Shown: in pieces, positions 11,905-58,920 of the stretch | Numbering within the stretch: the stretch's first letter is position 1 | Layout: every line of letters starts with the position of its first letter | NCBI GenBank assembly: GCA_964017125.1 | Contig: OZ024912.1 | Coordinates: 64,958,390-65,022,389, forward strand | Direction: 5' to 3' | Source of the DNA: Flabesymbios commensalis | Lineage: Eukaryota; Annelida; Polychaeta; Terebellida; Flabelligeridae | Length of the DNA: 64,000 nucleotides | The notes under the pieces: model-generated | The model's database searches: none | Seen by the model: only the letters and a program-made list of their open reading frames with translations | Told to the model about the DNA's origin: nothing | Program-made: the position numbers and the translations under genes

Positions 11905-12530
11905 TCTTGTTTTTCTGGCATCCATTAACGCTTCTCTACCCTCTAACGCCTTCTCATTGCCCTTAAACGCCTTCTTGTCACCTTCTAACACCCACCCACC
12001 ATTCTTTATTGCCTTTCCATCACCATCTGACACCTCTCCATTGCCCTATGAAAAGCCTCCCCATCGCCCTTTAACGCTGCGTCGCCCTTCATACTTCTTT
12101 GTCGCCCTTTAACGCCCCTTCTTGCCCTTTAACAACTCTACGTCACCTTTTAATGCCTTTTCGTTGCCATTTAACGCCTCCCTATTGCCCTTTAACGCCT
12201 CTATGTCGCCTTTTAAAGCCTCTCCATCGACATTTAACACTCGTCAGTCGTCTTTTAACGCTTTTCTGTCACCCTTTAGCGCCTTCTCGTTGCCCTTAAA
12301 TGCCGTCTTGTCGCCTTTTAACCCATACCCCTCGCTATTTATTGCCTTCTGATTACCATCTTATGCCTCTCCATTGTGCTTTAACGCATCCCCATCACCC
12401 TTTACAGCTTTCCCATCATCACTTATCGCTTCCTCGTCGACCTTTAATGCCTCTCTGCTACCTTTTAATGCACCCCGTCGCACTTTAACGCCTCTTCATT
12501 GTCCTTAGATGACTCCCCACTGCCCTAATT
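11905..12530 (+). repeat. TTTAACGCC minisatellite, right block (~21-bp unit)
   Basis: Around 30 degenerate copies of a unit like CCCTTTAACGCCTCTATGT. Because 21 is a multiple of three, frames stay open for long runs and give seven-residue repeats such as LPFNASL. These are not genes. CpG in TTTAACGCC is kept in many units. Confidence 0.85.
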
Positions 12531-13989
12531 TAAACGTGGCTAAAGATGTCTCCCTGTCGCGGCCCCCGAGTATACTCGGGTGCAGAGTGTGTTTTTTAGT
12601 ATTTTTGTCTGTAAAATCAATGTGGTCTGGTACTCATGAGGATTCCCTTGTTTTTGCTGATAAAAGTTTGTTTCTCTTTTGATTGTGCATGGATAGCACC
12701 CCATAATGATATCTGGGCCGATGTAGAGCTGTCATTCTTAAAATGGCTGTCATAAAATCAATAAAATTATCATAACATTTTCAATAATTGAGATAGAGAC
12801 TTGATTTTTTCACCAAACTGTAATCAAAGAAGACAATAAAACAGACAATACCTTCCTTTGGCATCATCACCATAGTAATACTTAGATGACAGATATCGCA
12901 GCAGTGCGGATTGCATGGCTGCATACCTAATCATTCCGCATTACCCCGGTACTTAATCATTAGTACACATCACTCATAAACTGATAAACCTGATATTCTA
13001 CATGACCTTGACATAACCTTCACGTTTATTCTGTGTGGCATCCATGCAGTAAACCACAACCCATGTCAACCTCCATAAGCCTACCCAATTATGTATCAAT
13101 CTTTTGCGATGGAAGCCCATGCAAGCTGATGATACACGCTGCTGCATAATTGTAATTTCGCTTGTTCAATTGAGCCTTGAGGAATGGGGTGTAATAAGGG
13201 CAAACATGGGGGCATTACTCCTCCCAATATCAGCACTAGGCTATCGATTTCCTAAAAATGTGTGCTGAAATGATACCCAACTAAGTAGGCGTATGTGTCA
13301 CTACCAGTCCTTTCTAATCGATGACTGCACCACTAAGCAGCTTGAAATTGATAAAAAGTGGGTATTTTCAATATTTTTTGCGAGTTTAACCTTGGAATGA
13401 TTTTGATGTGACCTCGACATGACCTTGGTGTTATCCACTAGTAAAGCACAACTTCTTCTCATGTTATTATTTGCTCAAAAGCTAAGATACTGCTGGTGTC
13501 TTCTGACAAATCTGACATTAAAAAATATTTTTTCACCCCCCCTTCCCTCTGCCCAGGAATATAGCGGTGGCCCAGGGGTTCAGCGTTAAAAGGGTTAAAA
13601 TAAGAGATCAGTAGGGTAACAATCATCTCATTTTTCTTTGAATTTTTATTGCCTTTCAGATTAAGTAACAGTGCTATCGTGACGGTGTCAAATTCTTAAA
13701 TTCGTTCAGATCTCTTAAGTTTAATGATATATGAACAATATTATTTTTTCTGACTACCTACCAGTATGGTAAGGTGACGGGAAAAATGGGTGACGGGGAA
13801 GTAAAAGTTTTAGGTTAGTTGAAATTACCTGCTCTGAATTTTTTATGGTCAAATAAGGCAGGTAATAATATAGGCTGTAACGTTAGCATGGCAGAGTACT
13901 GTAAACATAATATTAGGTGTGCAATTAAATATTAAAACACTATGATGCTGTGCATAATAATATGCATGATCTATTCACACAGCTCACTG
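12531..13989. other. Intergenic DNA, no gene
   Basis: No supported gene. A short perfect palindrome CCCGAGTATACTCGGG lies at 12568-12583. A C-rich tract lies near 13538. The rest is AT-rich and unrecognised. Confidence 0.35.
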
Positions 13990-15035
13990 AACATAGGCTG
14001 CATTTATATATGAGCCACAGCAGTCCTAAAAATGTGCTAACGTGAGATAAGTTTCGACTCCTTTGTTGTTAATGTGACAATATTCTTGACACATATTATT
14101 GTATCGTGACATGTTCTTTGACCTTTCATATGTTAACGTGACACCGGAACTGTAAACGTGACAGTGTCTTTTATAGGGTAAGTGAGATCCTTCTTCTCAT
14201 TTCTCAAAAATAAGGTGTCCAAATGTGAAATCCAAAGATTTATGTTTAGTCCAATTGTATTTGCAAGTGTCATTGGCATCTGTCACGTTAGCACTTGATG
14301 TTTCCAAACAGCAAAAATAAAATACCGTAGTCCTTTTACAATGCAACAATCTGAAACCAGCCATTCAAGTGAATATTTCTAGCTGTGTGCATATAAATTC
14401 TCGGTAAGAATGTGACGTCTATTAGCACTGTTGCTAACGTGACACTAGCAACATGTCAAAATAAACGTCACGTTAGTATGACTTAAATGCAACGAAAAAC
14501 ACACTTAGCTTTAAAATAAATACTTGTTTAATCAGAAATATAATCTTATGGCTTTTAATTTCCATTTGAAGCTTCTTCGTTGTCCCTATATCTTTTTATT
14601 TTAATTATATTTCTTTATTAGTATAATACTTTTTATCATTGACATTCATCTGATATCAAGTGTCTTAACTTCTGTCATGTTAGATGTTGCTGTTGCAAAC
14701 CATCGAAATACAGTTATATTAGCCATTCTAAAATGCAATAATCTAAAACCAACAATCCAAACACTTATTTCTGAGTGAGTGTAGAAAAATTCGAGCCAGC
14801 AAAGTGGCTTCTAGCCACACTGTTGCTAACCTGGAACTAACAAAGTCAACGAAAACGTCACGTTAGCATACTTTAAATTCTTTTAATTTCAATTTGAATA
14901 TTGTTTATGGTTACTTCATCGTTCCTAATTCTTTCATGAGATTTTATAGCCATTCTAATAAATCGTTTATTTTTTTTTCACAAAAATCACTTTTTTGTTC
15001 TATTTATTTAATAAAATATCCCATTGACAAAAGTA
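13990..15035. repeat. Element A: array rich in GCTAACGTGAC on both strands
   Basis: The word GCTAACGTGAC or a close variant occurs at about 14036, 14068, 14132, 14152, 14281 (inverted), 14433, 14467 (inverted), 14674 (inverted), 14823 and 14864 (inverted). Part of this comes from a degenerate tandem duplication of about 395 bases (about 14270-14660 and 14660-15000, sharing TGCAAYAATCTRAAACC). No transposase and no clear termini were found. The MULE begins just to the right and may have interrupted the element. Confidence 0.55.
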
Positions 15036-15044
15036 TCTGACAAC

Positions 15045-15099
15045 CGGTACGTCCATTCCCCGAAATATACCGAAATATACTATAAACCCCGAAATAGAC
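15045..15099 (+). repeat. Left terminal inverted repeat of the MULE
   Basis: Begins CGGTACGTCCATTCCCC and ends ACCCCGAAATAGAC. Matches the reverse complement of 19801-19856 with a handful of differences, most of them in the outermost bases. TCTGACAAC at 15036-15044 is the left target duplication. Confidence 0.9.
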
Positions 15100-15877
15100 T
15101 TATTTAGGCATGCTAAATGTTATTATTTCTATCTAAACGTGTAATACAATATGTCTTTTGACCTGTGCATCTAGTTAAAGGCAAAACAGTAGATTTCAAT
15201 CTATCATTCATTATATATAATAGTCTCTAACCGGGAGCAATGCCAATGGCTGTCATGGCTGACAGCAGTCACTCACTCACCACCCTGTGCATGCCTAACG
15301 TTACTTCCACGATGTTACGATGTACGCGAAGAGAAACAATATTTACAAGATTTATTAATTTAATTAATAGGCATGTGCCAATTATTATTTAAATATATTT
15401 ACTTATTAATTAGTTTCAATTCTTGACAATGTCATTTCATACATAACGTCTATTTGCTACATATATTACACATGTTCAATGCAGCGTAGCTTGGACTATT
15501 AAATGTGAAGATTTCGATTATTTTTCAATTATATTTCTTATATAATGTGTTTTTATAAGGAATTTGACGTAGGTATGTTAAGCGAAAATTGAGCTTTTGC
15601 TGGGTGACTGAGACACTGTTTGATGCCCAGGTAAGCCAGCAATGTAGTGTTACATATATATATGTAGGCCTACCAGCACTTTAAGCTTAGCTTATATAAT
15701 TGTTACTCACGAAATAAAATAAATATATATATATTTGTGTGTGTTCTGTGATTATTTCGTTTTCGGACATAAAAGCCATTGATCTTGTCATCGACACCGC
15801 TCGCCAACTAGTAGCCTATATCGATAGCAGGAGCAGATCTGGTTGTCATCACCTACTCGTGATATAAGCGTCAAGCG

Positions 15878-16026
15878 TCAGCGCGATATTCTAAATGCAA
15901 TTACGTAGTATAAAGTATCAGCGAACGTAATTAACACTCACACGTGATAGCGCGATCTTCTAAAGCAATTACTCAGTGTAAAATAAACTGAGAGTTCAGC
16001 GAGCGTAATTAACACTCACACGTCTT
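15878..16026 (+). repeat. Two-unit ~75-bp tandem repeat upstream of the transposase
   Basis: Both units start GCGCGAT-TTCTAAA, continue AGCAATTAC-like, and end CGTAATTAACACTCACACG. They lie about 190 bp upstream of the transposase start and could be transposase-binding or promoter repeats; function not shown. Confidence 0.6.
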
Positions 16027-16208
16027 AGAGTTGACACCTGTTAATTGTACTCTGGTAGAATAAAAGAATGGAAATGTGAGGAGTAGGCTATGCCATGATG
16101 CAATGATTAATGCTATGCTATGATTGAAAAACATACTTAAAGCGATGTAGAGGACTATACGGAGTAGACTCACACCATCTTCATCTTCGCCTACTGACAG
16201 CATTTGAA

Positions 16209-18789
16209 ATGTGTGAAAACCCAACCTATTATGATTTACCATTGCCAGCATGTAAAGAGCTGATTGGTGATGGTCGTCGCCTCTTAGCTAATTACAAATA
16301 CAGTGAACATATGACACAAGTCTTTAACCCTGGACGCTACCAAGAACTATTACATATATTTGGTGTCAGTGCTGCTCTCTCCTTGATTATTCAGTCGTAT
16401 TGCCCTCCTACAGTTTCTAAGTCGTGGTTCCTGTCTGGACCGTTGACAAGGAAAATCTGTGGTAGAGGCGTCCCCGATAGAAAACTTCCTGCAATCGCAA
16501 TCATGTGGACACAGACAGTGGTTCCTGAATCAATACGAGAGTTTAAACCAAATCACTTCTCTACACTTCGCCCTCTTTGTGACAATAATGCAGCCAACGC
16601 CAGCAGGTTAATAGACCTAGTTGGTTGTGAACAAATTGAGGATTCCCTTCTAAGTGATCTTGCTTCAGCCAGTCCTCACAGAGATGATGTTGATGAATCA
16701 ATTCCCGCAAACAGCACACACACAAGTGACAATCAATCGCCTCCTCATATAAATGACATTTCATCAAGCTCAACTGCTATTCCTAATAGTGTGACAAATC
16801 TGAATGCCTCAGCGGATCAATCTATGAGTGTTAATGATTCAGCAGATCAATCTATGAGTGTCAATGATTCACCAGAGGATTTCTCCGATAATGAGTCGCC
16901 AATACCGGCAGTGGGAGGGCAAGCCCTTCTACAACCAAAATTCAAGCCAGCTGGGGAATTAATAGCTGCATTGATGGACTCTACCTCACAACCATTAGCA
17001 CATATCCCTAGAGGCACTAAAGAGAATGTGTATTTCATCAGCAACAACGAGAACAACGTGAGTAAAATGAATGCCGGCAAAAGTAGTGATTTCTGGGATG
17101 ACTGTGGTGCATGGGAGCCTACTGGCGGGAGTCCTAAAACTTTATTTCTGTGTGGAGAGAATAAATCATTCGAAAACATTTTTGACAAACGCAAACAGGG
17201 ACTCGGCTATTGCCTCTCAAAACAAGTGAACAAAAAAGTTGTGTATGTGCCCCTTGACCCCCAGCCTGACCCTGAATGTATTCTGGAGCTACGCAGATAC
17301 TACACCTCTTTGCAACGATCAGCAACTTACAAACGAGAGTCACATGGATTAGCAACAGCGTGGCCCCTCCTACTGCAGTGGTTGAGTACATAGGCACTTA
17401 CCCTGGTCCATGCTCCCATGGCAACGTGACAAAATCTTCAAAACCCTATATGCGCACAATGCCTGAAACCATGGAAAAACTGCGACATGCTGTGAAATAT
17501 GCTGCTCCATCAAAAGCATTCAGTGACTTCGATGATGGTGGTGTGATTTCAAATGGACCGAGAGACACTAAACAGGTCCGCAGCTTAAAACACAGAGAGA
17601 AGGAAAAAGCTCAAGAAAAAGACAACGGTACACGACCTCAACTGAACAATTTTGCTGATCACATACAGTATGTTGAAACCCAATTGGACAACCATCCGTT
17701 TGTGCGTCAAATTATAAAGACTCCCAGAAAAGTGCCAGTCATGATACTCTACACAGAAGATCAAATGACTGATTTTAAGAACTCTTTGCTGTACTGGCCC
17801 TCTCGCTGAATCCTCAATTATCGGGTGTGACAAAACATTCAATTTAGGACCTCTACACTTAACTGTGACCTGTTTTAAACAAAACAAAGTTACACGAAAT
17901 ACCAGCGGAGAACCACCCATCTTTTTAGGCCTCATGTTCTTGCACGGAAATTCAGACGAATGCACATACATCTCGTTCTTTCAACATTTGTCCATGAATC
18001 TTCGTAATGCTCCCAGTCAGCCAGTATTTGGTACAGATGACGAGAAAGCTATGACAAATGCGATTGACCATGCATTCCCTTTCGCCAACAGACTCGCATG
18101 TACACGACATCTGAAAGAAAATATGAACCGACAACTACAAGATAAATACGGATATTCCATAAAAGATCGCCAAACTACACTGAGCAGCCTATTTGGAGCT
18201 AATGGCCTTGCAGATGCCAAAGAGCTAGACCTCACATTTGAAATCAGGAAACTACGTGCTCGAAACATCATTATATCCAACACACCACTAATTTTAGAGT
18301 ACTATGACAATAGAGTAAAACCAAAGCTTGAAATGAACTTGCAAACGAGACAAAAAAACAGGTCCACCAACAACCAACAATCCCTGGACAAACAACAACA
18401 CAGAATCAGCTAATCATGTTTTAAAGCACGCCATTGAATGGAAAAGTAAAGCCTTAGTGGACTTGATAGACACTCTTCACGTCAACACGCAGTACAAGGA
18501 TCTCAAGCGGACCATTATACCTGATCTTAGTAATTTCTCCCTTATTCCATCTCTGCGTGCAAAGTTCTGCATGGATGCCTCAGTATGGGAGCGAAAAGAT
18601 GAGCTGAAACAAAAAGCACATTTTGAAAAATTTGTAAAAACAACAATCATGAAAGAAAACAATACTGTAGCGTCAACAGATGGGCAGCTGTCGTGTTGCT
18701 TTGCTGTCAATGGGGGAAAGAAGTTAAACCAAAGAAAGAGAAAAATTAATGCACGTACAACGACTGTGTCAAAACGTCCAAAGAATTGA
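16209..18789 (+). pseudogene. MULE-family transposase with vertnin/OTU-like N-terminal region, frameshifted
   Basis: The first frame (16209-17393, ATG start) gives a region with FNPGRYQELLHIFGVSAA, IQSYCPP, a Trp-containing block ending FKPNHFSTL, then a low-complexity Ser/Asp-rich linker with a repeated ADQSMSVND. That head resembles the degenerate OTU-like domain of vertnin-type proteins (tentative). The catalytic core follows in other frames: DKTFNLG (Asp codon 17829-17831), FLGLMFLHGN, TYISFFQHL, then FGTDDEKAM, CTRHLKENM, and finally WTNNNTESANHVLK and AIEWKSKALVDLIDTLH. This matches the MULE transposase domain (RNase H-like DDE). Reading continuity is lost near 17365, near 17790 and just before 18377, so at least three frameshifts make it a pseudogene. 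A C-terminal basic stretch (KLNQRKRKINAR) could be a nuclear signal. Confidence 0.88.
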
Positions 18790-19800
18790 ACAATATTCAC
18801 ATTATATGTCTAATGCATGTTATATAACCTCATAACCTACACAAACTGTATTTGTTGACAATAAAATGACAATGGCATAGTATAGGCCTATGGTTGTAAA
18901 CAGCTTTATATTATTTATAATACAATGCTGTCAATTGTGCTCTCACAATTACCCTACATGGTGATCATGATATTTTATATAATGATACTAAACATATCCA
19001 ATGATGATGATAATGATTTTACATGATGATAATAAATATATGTCAAGTGCTAATGATACAATATTACATTATTACATTGATATTGGCAAAATAAAATTAT
19101 ACATCATTGTGGTTGTATAACATCATTATATTATTTATTACATTTACAATACAAGGATGATGAGAATTAGTTTATTTTTACATGTCACTTGATGAAAATA
19201 AAGAGATGTCATATAACAACGATGTTCCATATTTTCTTTTCATTGCGTTTAATTCCTTGACTTTTTCAGTAAGTGTAGTTAATAGGTGTCTATATTCGTA
19301 AAGTGAGGAAATCAGGTCGGCACTCATTGGTTCTAAGAGATAATTCTATCCTTGCCGAGAGATAGTGAGCGATCGCCAATGTCGGAAGGCCCAGTCAGCC
19401 TTATTTAGTGCTAGCTATCCCAAACAAACATATCCACATAATATTAATTCATAATTATTTTTAAATATTTATACAAGATGTAGGCTATAACTCGCTGCTC
19501 TGCGCTCTGATATTTCCATTAGAAATAGTTTTTTTTCCTTTTAATAATTCATAGACACGCTAAGAGCTATCTATATAGGCCCGAAGGACAAGGTTATAAT
19601 CAGTATATTATAGGCTTGTAACGTCAGTCAGTAGTTAGGCCTATGAGGCTATGGATAATAGAGTCATGATAGACCCGTGTATTTTACTTCTAAAAGTCGG
19701 GTTAAACTCATTAAATTGATTTGAAAAGTGGCACAAAAGTTTATAACGAGCCAATGCTCATGAAACAACTGGTATTTAGTGAATTAGTAAAGTATTTGTG

Positions 19801-19856
19801 GTCTATTTCGGGGTTAATAGGTATATTTCGGCATATTTTGGGGTATGGACGCACCC
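19801..19856 (-). repeat. Right terminal inverted repeat of the MULE
   Basis: Reverse complement begins GGGTGCGTCCATACCCC and ends ACCCCGAAATAGAC, pairing with 15045-15099. Followed directly by the second TCTGACAAC (19857-19865). Confidence 0.9.
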
Positions 19857-19865
19857 TCTGACAAC

Positions 19866-20637
19866 TGTACTAGCATAGTAGGCCCTACTGCTGAAATGAG
19901 TAAATTTTGACAACATTTTAATCATATTTACAACAAATTATGGTCGGGAAGTCATATGTGGCACTTTATCATGTTTGGTGTCATATCATGTTTAACTTGT
20001 AATATTTCCATTGTATCATCTCCATTGTCAATATTAATCTTGTACTATTAAACATTTATAGTCAACTGTTAAAATAAATTGGACAAGGGTGTCCCCAGAA
20101 TGCAACAGTAGCCCCTGGACATTCCACAATGACATCTAGGCCTATCACTCCACATCCACAGTTATCAGCCAAGATAATAATACTATGCATTTTATACACA
20201 TCGCCGCATAAAGTACAAGTTCCCAAATCATATAAACTCTATATACTTGATCGACATCTATTAGGAAATAATTCATCAATTCTCTTAATATGTGGTCTTT
20301 GTGTCGAGACACAAACGGTTGTGTTACCATGGGGGTCTGGAAACAGTTGACTCACAGCATATTGACAGTGAGAGCTTTCCCAGCCAACACGCACACTCAC
20401 CAAATGTGGGTTTGATGTCGGTCTAACATTAAAACAACATTGGGCCAATTTCACGTTGGAGTAGTATCTTGTGATCAGTTGAGTCGCTGATATTAATGCT
20501 GTCAAAGTGTAGGCCTACTCTATAGGCTCATGTAGGCCTAGGCCTACACGTCCTGACCGTCCCACGGTGACGCATGCCCATTTGTACTGTAAATATATAT
20601 CACTACTCGGTAGGCATATTCAATCACGTTTGTATTT
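19866..20637. other. Spacer between MULE and element B
   Basis: No gene. A family P remnant lies near 20381-20460 (CCCAGCCAACACGC, then TCGGTCTAACATTAAAAC). Otherwise AT-rich. Confidence 0.4.
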
Positions 20638-22065
20638 GAGGGATTCTATAATTTTAAGCTCCAGCACTGTCCGCACCTTGTAATATTTATTATTGAATAT
20701 TTTGATTTAATTTGATTACATAAATGCAATGAATGACCTTTATTTTACAATATAGCAATATTAAAACTCAAAAAATTCTAACATAAATGTGTTTTTTGAA
20801 AGAAATATTATGTAAATTTGGCCAATTTTAGCCAAAAACCCTTGTCCCACATTCTAAATCCCACATAAACAGGCGATTTATTGTATACTTCCTGTATTAT
20901 ATATTATATTTGTTTCTGATATAATGCTAGTGCAAAACACTATCTAAAAGTTTATATACAAGTTTTTAAAAATAATTTTATTATTTTACCACTTTTTATG
21001 CATTTTATGTCTGTCCCACGTTGCAGCGACTCTCCGTAACGCTTATAGTTTTCAGGTAATTTCTATACTTTTTCTGACCAAAATATCACTTGTCTGGTGC
21101 AAAACAGTTGCGGGAGACCTTCATGCAGTGAATCGTGAAAAAAAGTATAATAAATGTGTTTTTGTTTAGAAATAATGTAAGGTTTGTACAAGTCTTTGGG
21201 TGAGTATTTTAATCCAACGTCTCTCCATAACGCAATTTTTTTCACATAAATACTGCAATTAAACTTTTAAGCACCCTACAACCTCCAAGCCTACTACAAC
21301 CTCATTTGAAAAAAACAAAAATAATCATAGTATAGCATAATACATAGATGCTATGCACGATTTAGTGAAAAAAACGTCTCTCCATAACGCATATTTTCTG
21401 TCTCTCCATAACAAAAATAAAAACGTTATGGAGAGAAAAAGTAGTCACAAATTACCATTTTACTCATTTAAAAATAGGCCTAGTTATAAACCTTTATGAA
21501 TTTGGTATTTCAACCAACAAGTGGCAATTGTTGAAATAGTAACTTTTCTTTTTGTCTTTTAAATTGTGTTAGCATCGATATTTAGTATTTGTTTATTGTC
21601 ACTCCATAACAGAAATAATTGTCGTTATGGAGAGACAATGTTCGTTATTATTACTCTCCATAACGACAATAATCGTAACGGAGAGTAATTCTTATTTCAT
21701 TATTTAAGGTTTATTGTCATAAAGGGATTCTTTCTAAATTAAGTGATCAACATTATAATAGCCATGTTCAACTACTTGTTAAATATGGTATACTTTTGTA
21801 GAAGGGTCACTGAGAAATTTAAGTTTGAAGATTACTCCGTAACGTACCTTGGTCTCTCCATAACGGTAAATTAGTCTCTCCATAACGGTAAGAAATATTT
21901 AAATTGATAAAAATAAGCATTTAAAATTGAAATTAAGCTATGCTGACAACGCCATGTCAATAAACACAGCTAAGTTGACATGTGTTTAAATTTTTGACAA
22001 TATTCAGACAATCTTATATTTCAAGGAAAATATCATCACTGGTGCCTAAAATTATAGAATCCCTC
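20638..22065. mobile_element. Element B: 1.43-kb TIR element with dispersed CTCTCCATAACG words
   Basis: Left end GAGGGATTCTATAATTTTA and the reverse complement of the right end match over ~26 bases with two mismatches. ATTT flanks both ends (20634-20637 and 22066-22069), a 4-bp target duplication. The interior has no credible frame but carries CTCTCCATAACG or a one-base variant at about 21030, 21221, 21378, 21402, 21654, 21832, 21854 and 21876 on + and at 21424, 21623 and 21674 on -. The word is not in the TIR itself. It sits about 520 bp upstream of the FKBP11 start codon. Superfamily not assigned. Confidence 0.78.
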
Positions 22066-22511
22066 ATTTAGGTCCTATTGATATGATCGATGTGTCAGAA
22101 TGACACACTGCTTTTGGACTATTCTAAATAAAACTGTTTCTTGTGCACTTTGGCTAAATAGTCAGAGCCACCTAGTGAATTTTATTAATTATTTAAAAAT
22201 GGATGTTCCCATCTAGTGAGTAGTTGGGATACAAACACCTGCCAACCGGATGTACCTGCGTGTACGCCGGCTGTTGGTTGCTTCACTATTTTAGAGGGGT
22301 GTTAGGATAATTCAGTTCTGTAAAGTAGCTTATATGCAGTACTAGAGACAGTTTATATGCAACATTAAATAATAAGCCATTTAGTGCTGTATAAAATTAT
22401 GGAAAAAATGTAATTATGTATGAATATACATTTATATTGACACAATATCAATGATATTGATTGTCTATTTTGGACGAGTCCATTACTCTGACGGCATCAT
22501 GCATGTCATGT

Positions 22512-22518
22512 GCCACGT
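22512..22518. promoter_or_regulatory. GCCACGT, possible XBP1/UPRE-type site upstream of FKBP11
   Basis: GCCACGT lies 71-77 bp before the FKBP11 ATG in TGTGCCACGTTTG. Its core matches the CCACGT half of the unfolded-protein-response element bound by XBP1, and mammalian FKBP11 is a reported XBP1 target. No CCAAT sits nine bases upstream, so it is not a full ERSE. A 7-bp match can be chance. Confidence 0.3.
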
Positions 22519-22588
22519 TTGTTTTGGTTTCTTTGGCGTTTTAATTTCATTTATTTAGGTTTAAGTTCGCTTCCTCCAGGGTACCAAG

Positions 22589-57348
<34,760 letters not shown>

Positions 57349-57583
57349 ATTTGTTCTACCAGTTATGAAATTCCTCCTGGGACTCAAAGGAATACATTCC
57401 TGCTATAACCTTTTTATCCTCAGGAACACATTATTTTTGTATTGGTGAACCCAAATCTGGAACTTCACCAAGCATTAAACATAGGCCAGTTATTCCGTCT
57501 ATTTTGGTTAATTTTATTCTTGGGTCGTAAGTTATTGATCATCGGCATGATCTCACAATTAAAGTAACACACGTTGCACGTTG

Positions 57584-57589
57584 AATAAA
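57584..57589 (+). terminator. FKBP11: AATAAA, likely FKBP11 polyadenylation signal
   Basis: First AATAAA after the stop codon, 236 bp downstream of it, giving a 3' UTR of about 260 bases. Another AATAAA-like word lies near 58005, so a longer 3' end is possible. Confidence 0.5.
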
Positions 57590-57599
57590 TATTTTTACA

Positions 57600-58920
57600 C
57601 TTGGATTCTGAGAAATAATGTGACTTAAAAAATTGGGATTGAATCTAACCACTGGTACTATCCCTAGATATAATTTTAATATAATATAAAAAATAAAATA
57701 ATAATTCTTCGGGGTTGGTGCGGTTTAATTCACTGGAATTAATTTCCCCGCTTTCAATGGTATTGGGCAGAGGTTGTGTTACACATCATAAGGTGAGGTA
57801 ATGTCTCGACCTGTTTGTTGTTGCATGTATACATTTTAAAATACTCGACCCTAAGCTGACTGTCCAATGCTGCCTCAAATGCATTACATTGTAGCTCTAT
57901 AAGGTGTATGACCGTATCAAACAGCTAGTCAAACTGTGGCTATATATTATTCTCATAGATATTGACTCTCAACCAAGCATTACGTGTCTTGGCACTGCCA
58001 GCATTGAATAAAATATGTTTATTAGGATTCATAATAATGAATGTTGTTAAGGTCGTGCATATTTATGAATGAGGAGGCACATGTTTTGTTTAATAATAAC
58101 ATTTAAAAATCATTTGAGTTGGAAATATATAAATGTAAATTTATATATGAGTTTATATATATATATATATATATTATAAGACTTGTGAAACAGTGTATTT
58201 CAATATATAATATTCTTGTGCTGTAAAATTCAATTGCTGTAACTATTTTTGCGTAATATAAGGTAACGAGATATATTTTCTGATTTTATTCATTTTTTCG
58301 CAGGGTGTATGGGAAAGTATGGGAACTAGTTTATGACAAACTTTGTTATTTTATATGAGACATTTTAAAAATTGCATTTATTTGCCCTCTCCACCACTCA
58401 CACAATCATGTTCATATAAAGCAATTGACAGTCTTTTATTTTATTCACTAACAAACTTTGCATGTATTTAACTGGTGTTGATGTCTCATCATTGTATGTA
58501 TTGTATTGCAAGCTAGTGGTACAGCAAATTATTATTACTCAAGTATGCAGCTCAACAAAAACACTGCTCAACTCCGATGCAATGTTAGTACACTTCTTTG
58601 TGTGTATGTCTTCTGTTGCCATCAGTTGTATTATACTAACAGTACTGACTGCGCCTATTTTCACTTTTAAATATATATCATATCTTCCCACCAGTAAAAG
58701 GCATCTATAAATAATAGAAAAGGCCACTTCGCCCAACACTGGTTCAATGCTGTGCCACCATCAAGAACATTGACCTCGCACCGGGTCGACATTTAGTGCT
58801 GATTGACATACGACTTATCTGTGAATGCTTGTCCTAGTTAGTGTGTTTTACGAAGGTATGTTTTGTACTTGCTTCACTACTCCAATCACTTTACTTTTAA
58901 ACCTTGTTTGTATGAACATC
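57600..58920. other. 3' flank of FKBP11, no gene
   Basis: AT-rich with a TA run at about 58152-58177 and a family P remnant near 58728-58800 (GCCCAACACTGGTTCAATGC). The 82-codon frame at 58462 has no recognisable domain. Confidence 0.4.

Larger units (their letters stand above)
15045..19856 (+). mobile_element. Mutator-like DNA transposon (MULE), decayed, 4.8 kb
   Basis: Both ends are visible. The left TIR runs 15045-15099 and the right 19801-19856. They share GTCCATNCCCC, AAATAT, CCGAAATATAC and ACCCCGAAATAGAC blocks in the same order when one is reverse complemented. TCTGACAAC flanks the element at 15036-15044 and 19857-19865, a 9-bp target duplication as expected for the MuDR/Mutator superfamily. 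Inside is one transposase gene on the + strand (16209-18789) broken by frameshifts, with about 1.1 kb of non-coding sequence before and after. The intact ends and matching target duplication show an original transposition, not a recombined fragment. Confidence 0.92.

Noticed and set aside
12099-12488. Overlapping Pro/Phe/Asn-rich and His/Arg-rich frames with seven-residue periodicity
   Set aside because: The period equals the 21-bp minisatellite unit; several frames are open at once, which real genes rarely show.
16209-17393. 394-codon frame as an intact host gene
   Set aside because: It lies between TIRs with a 9-bp target duplication and continues, after frameshifts, into a MULE transposase core; it is a transposon pseudogene.
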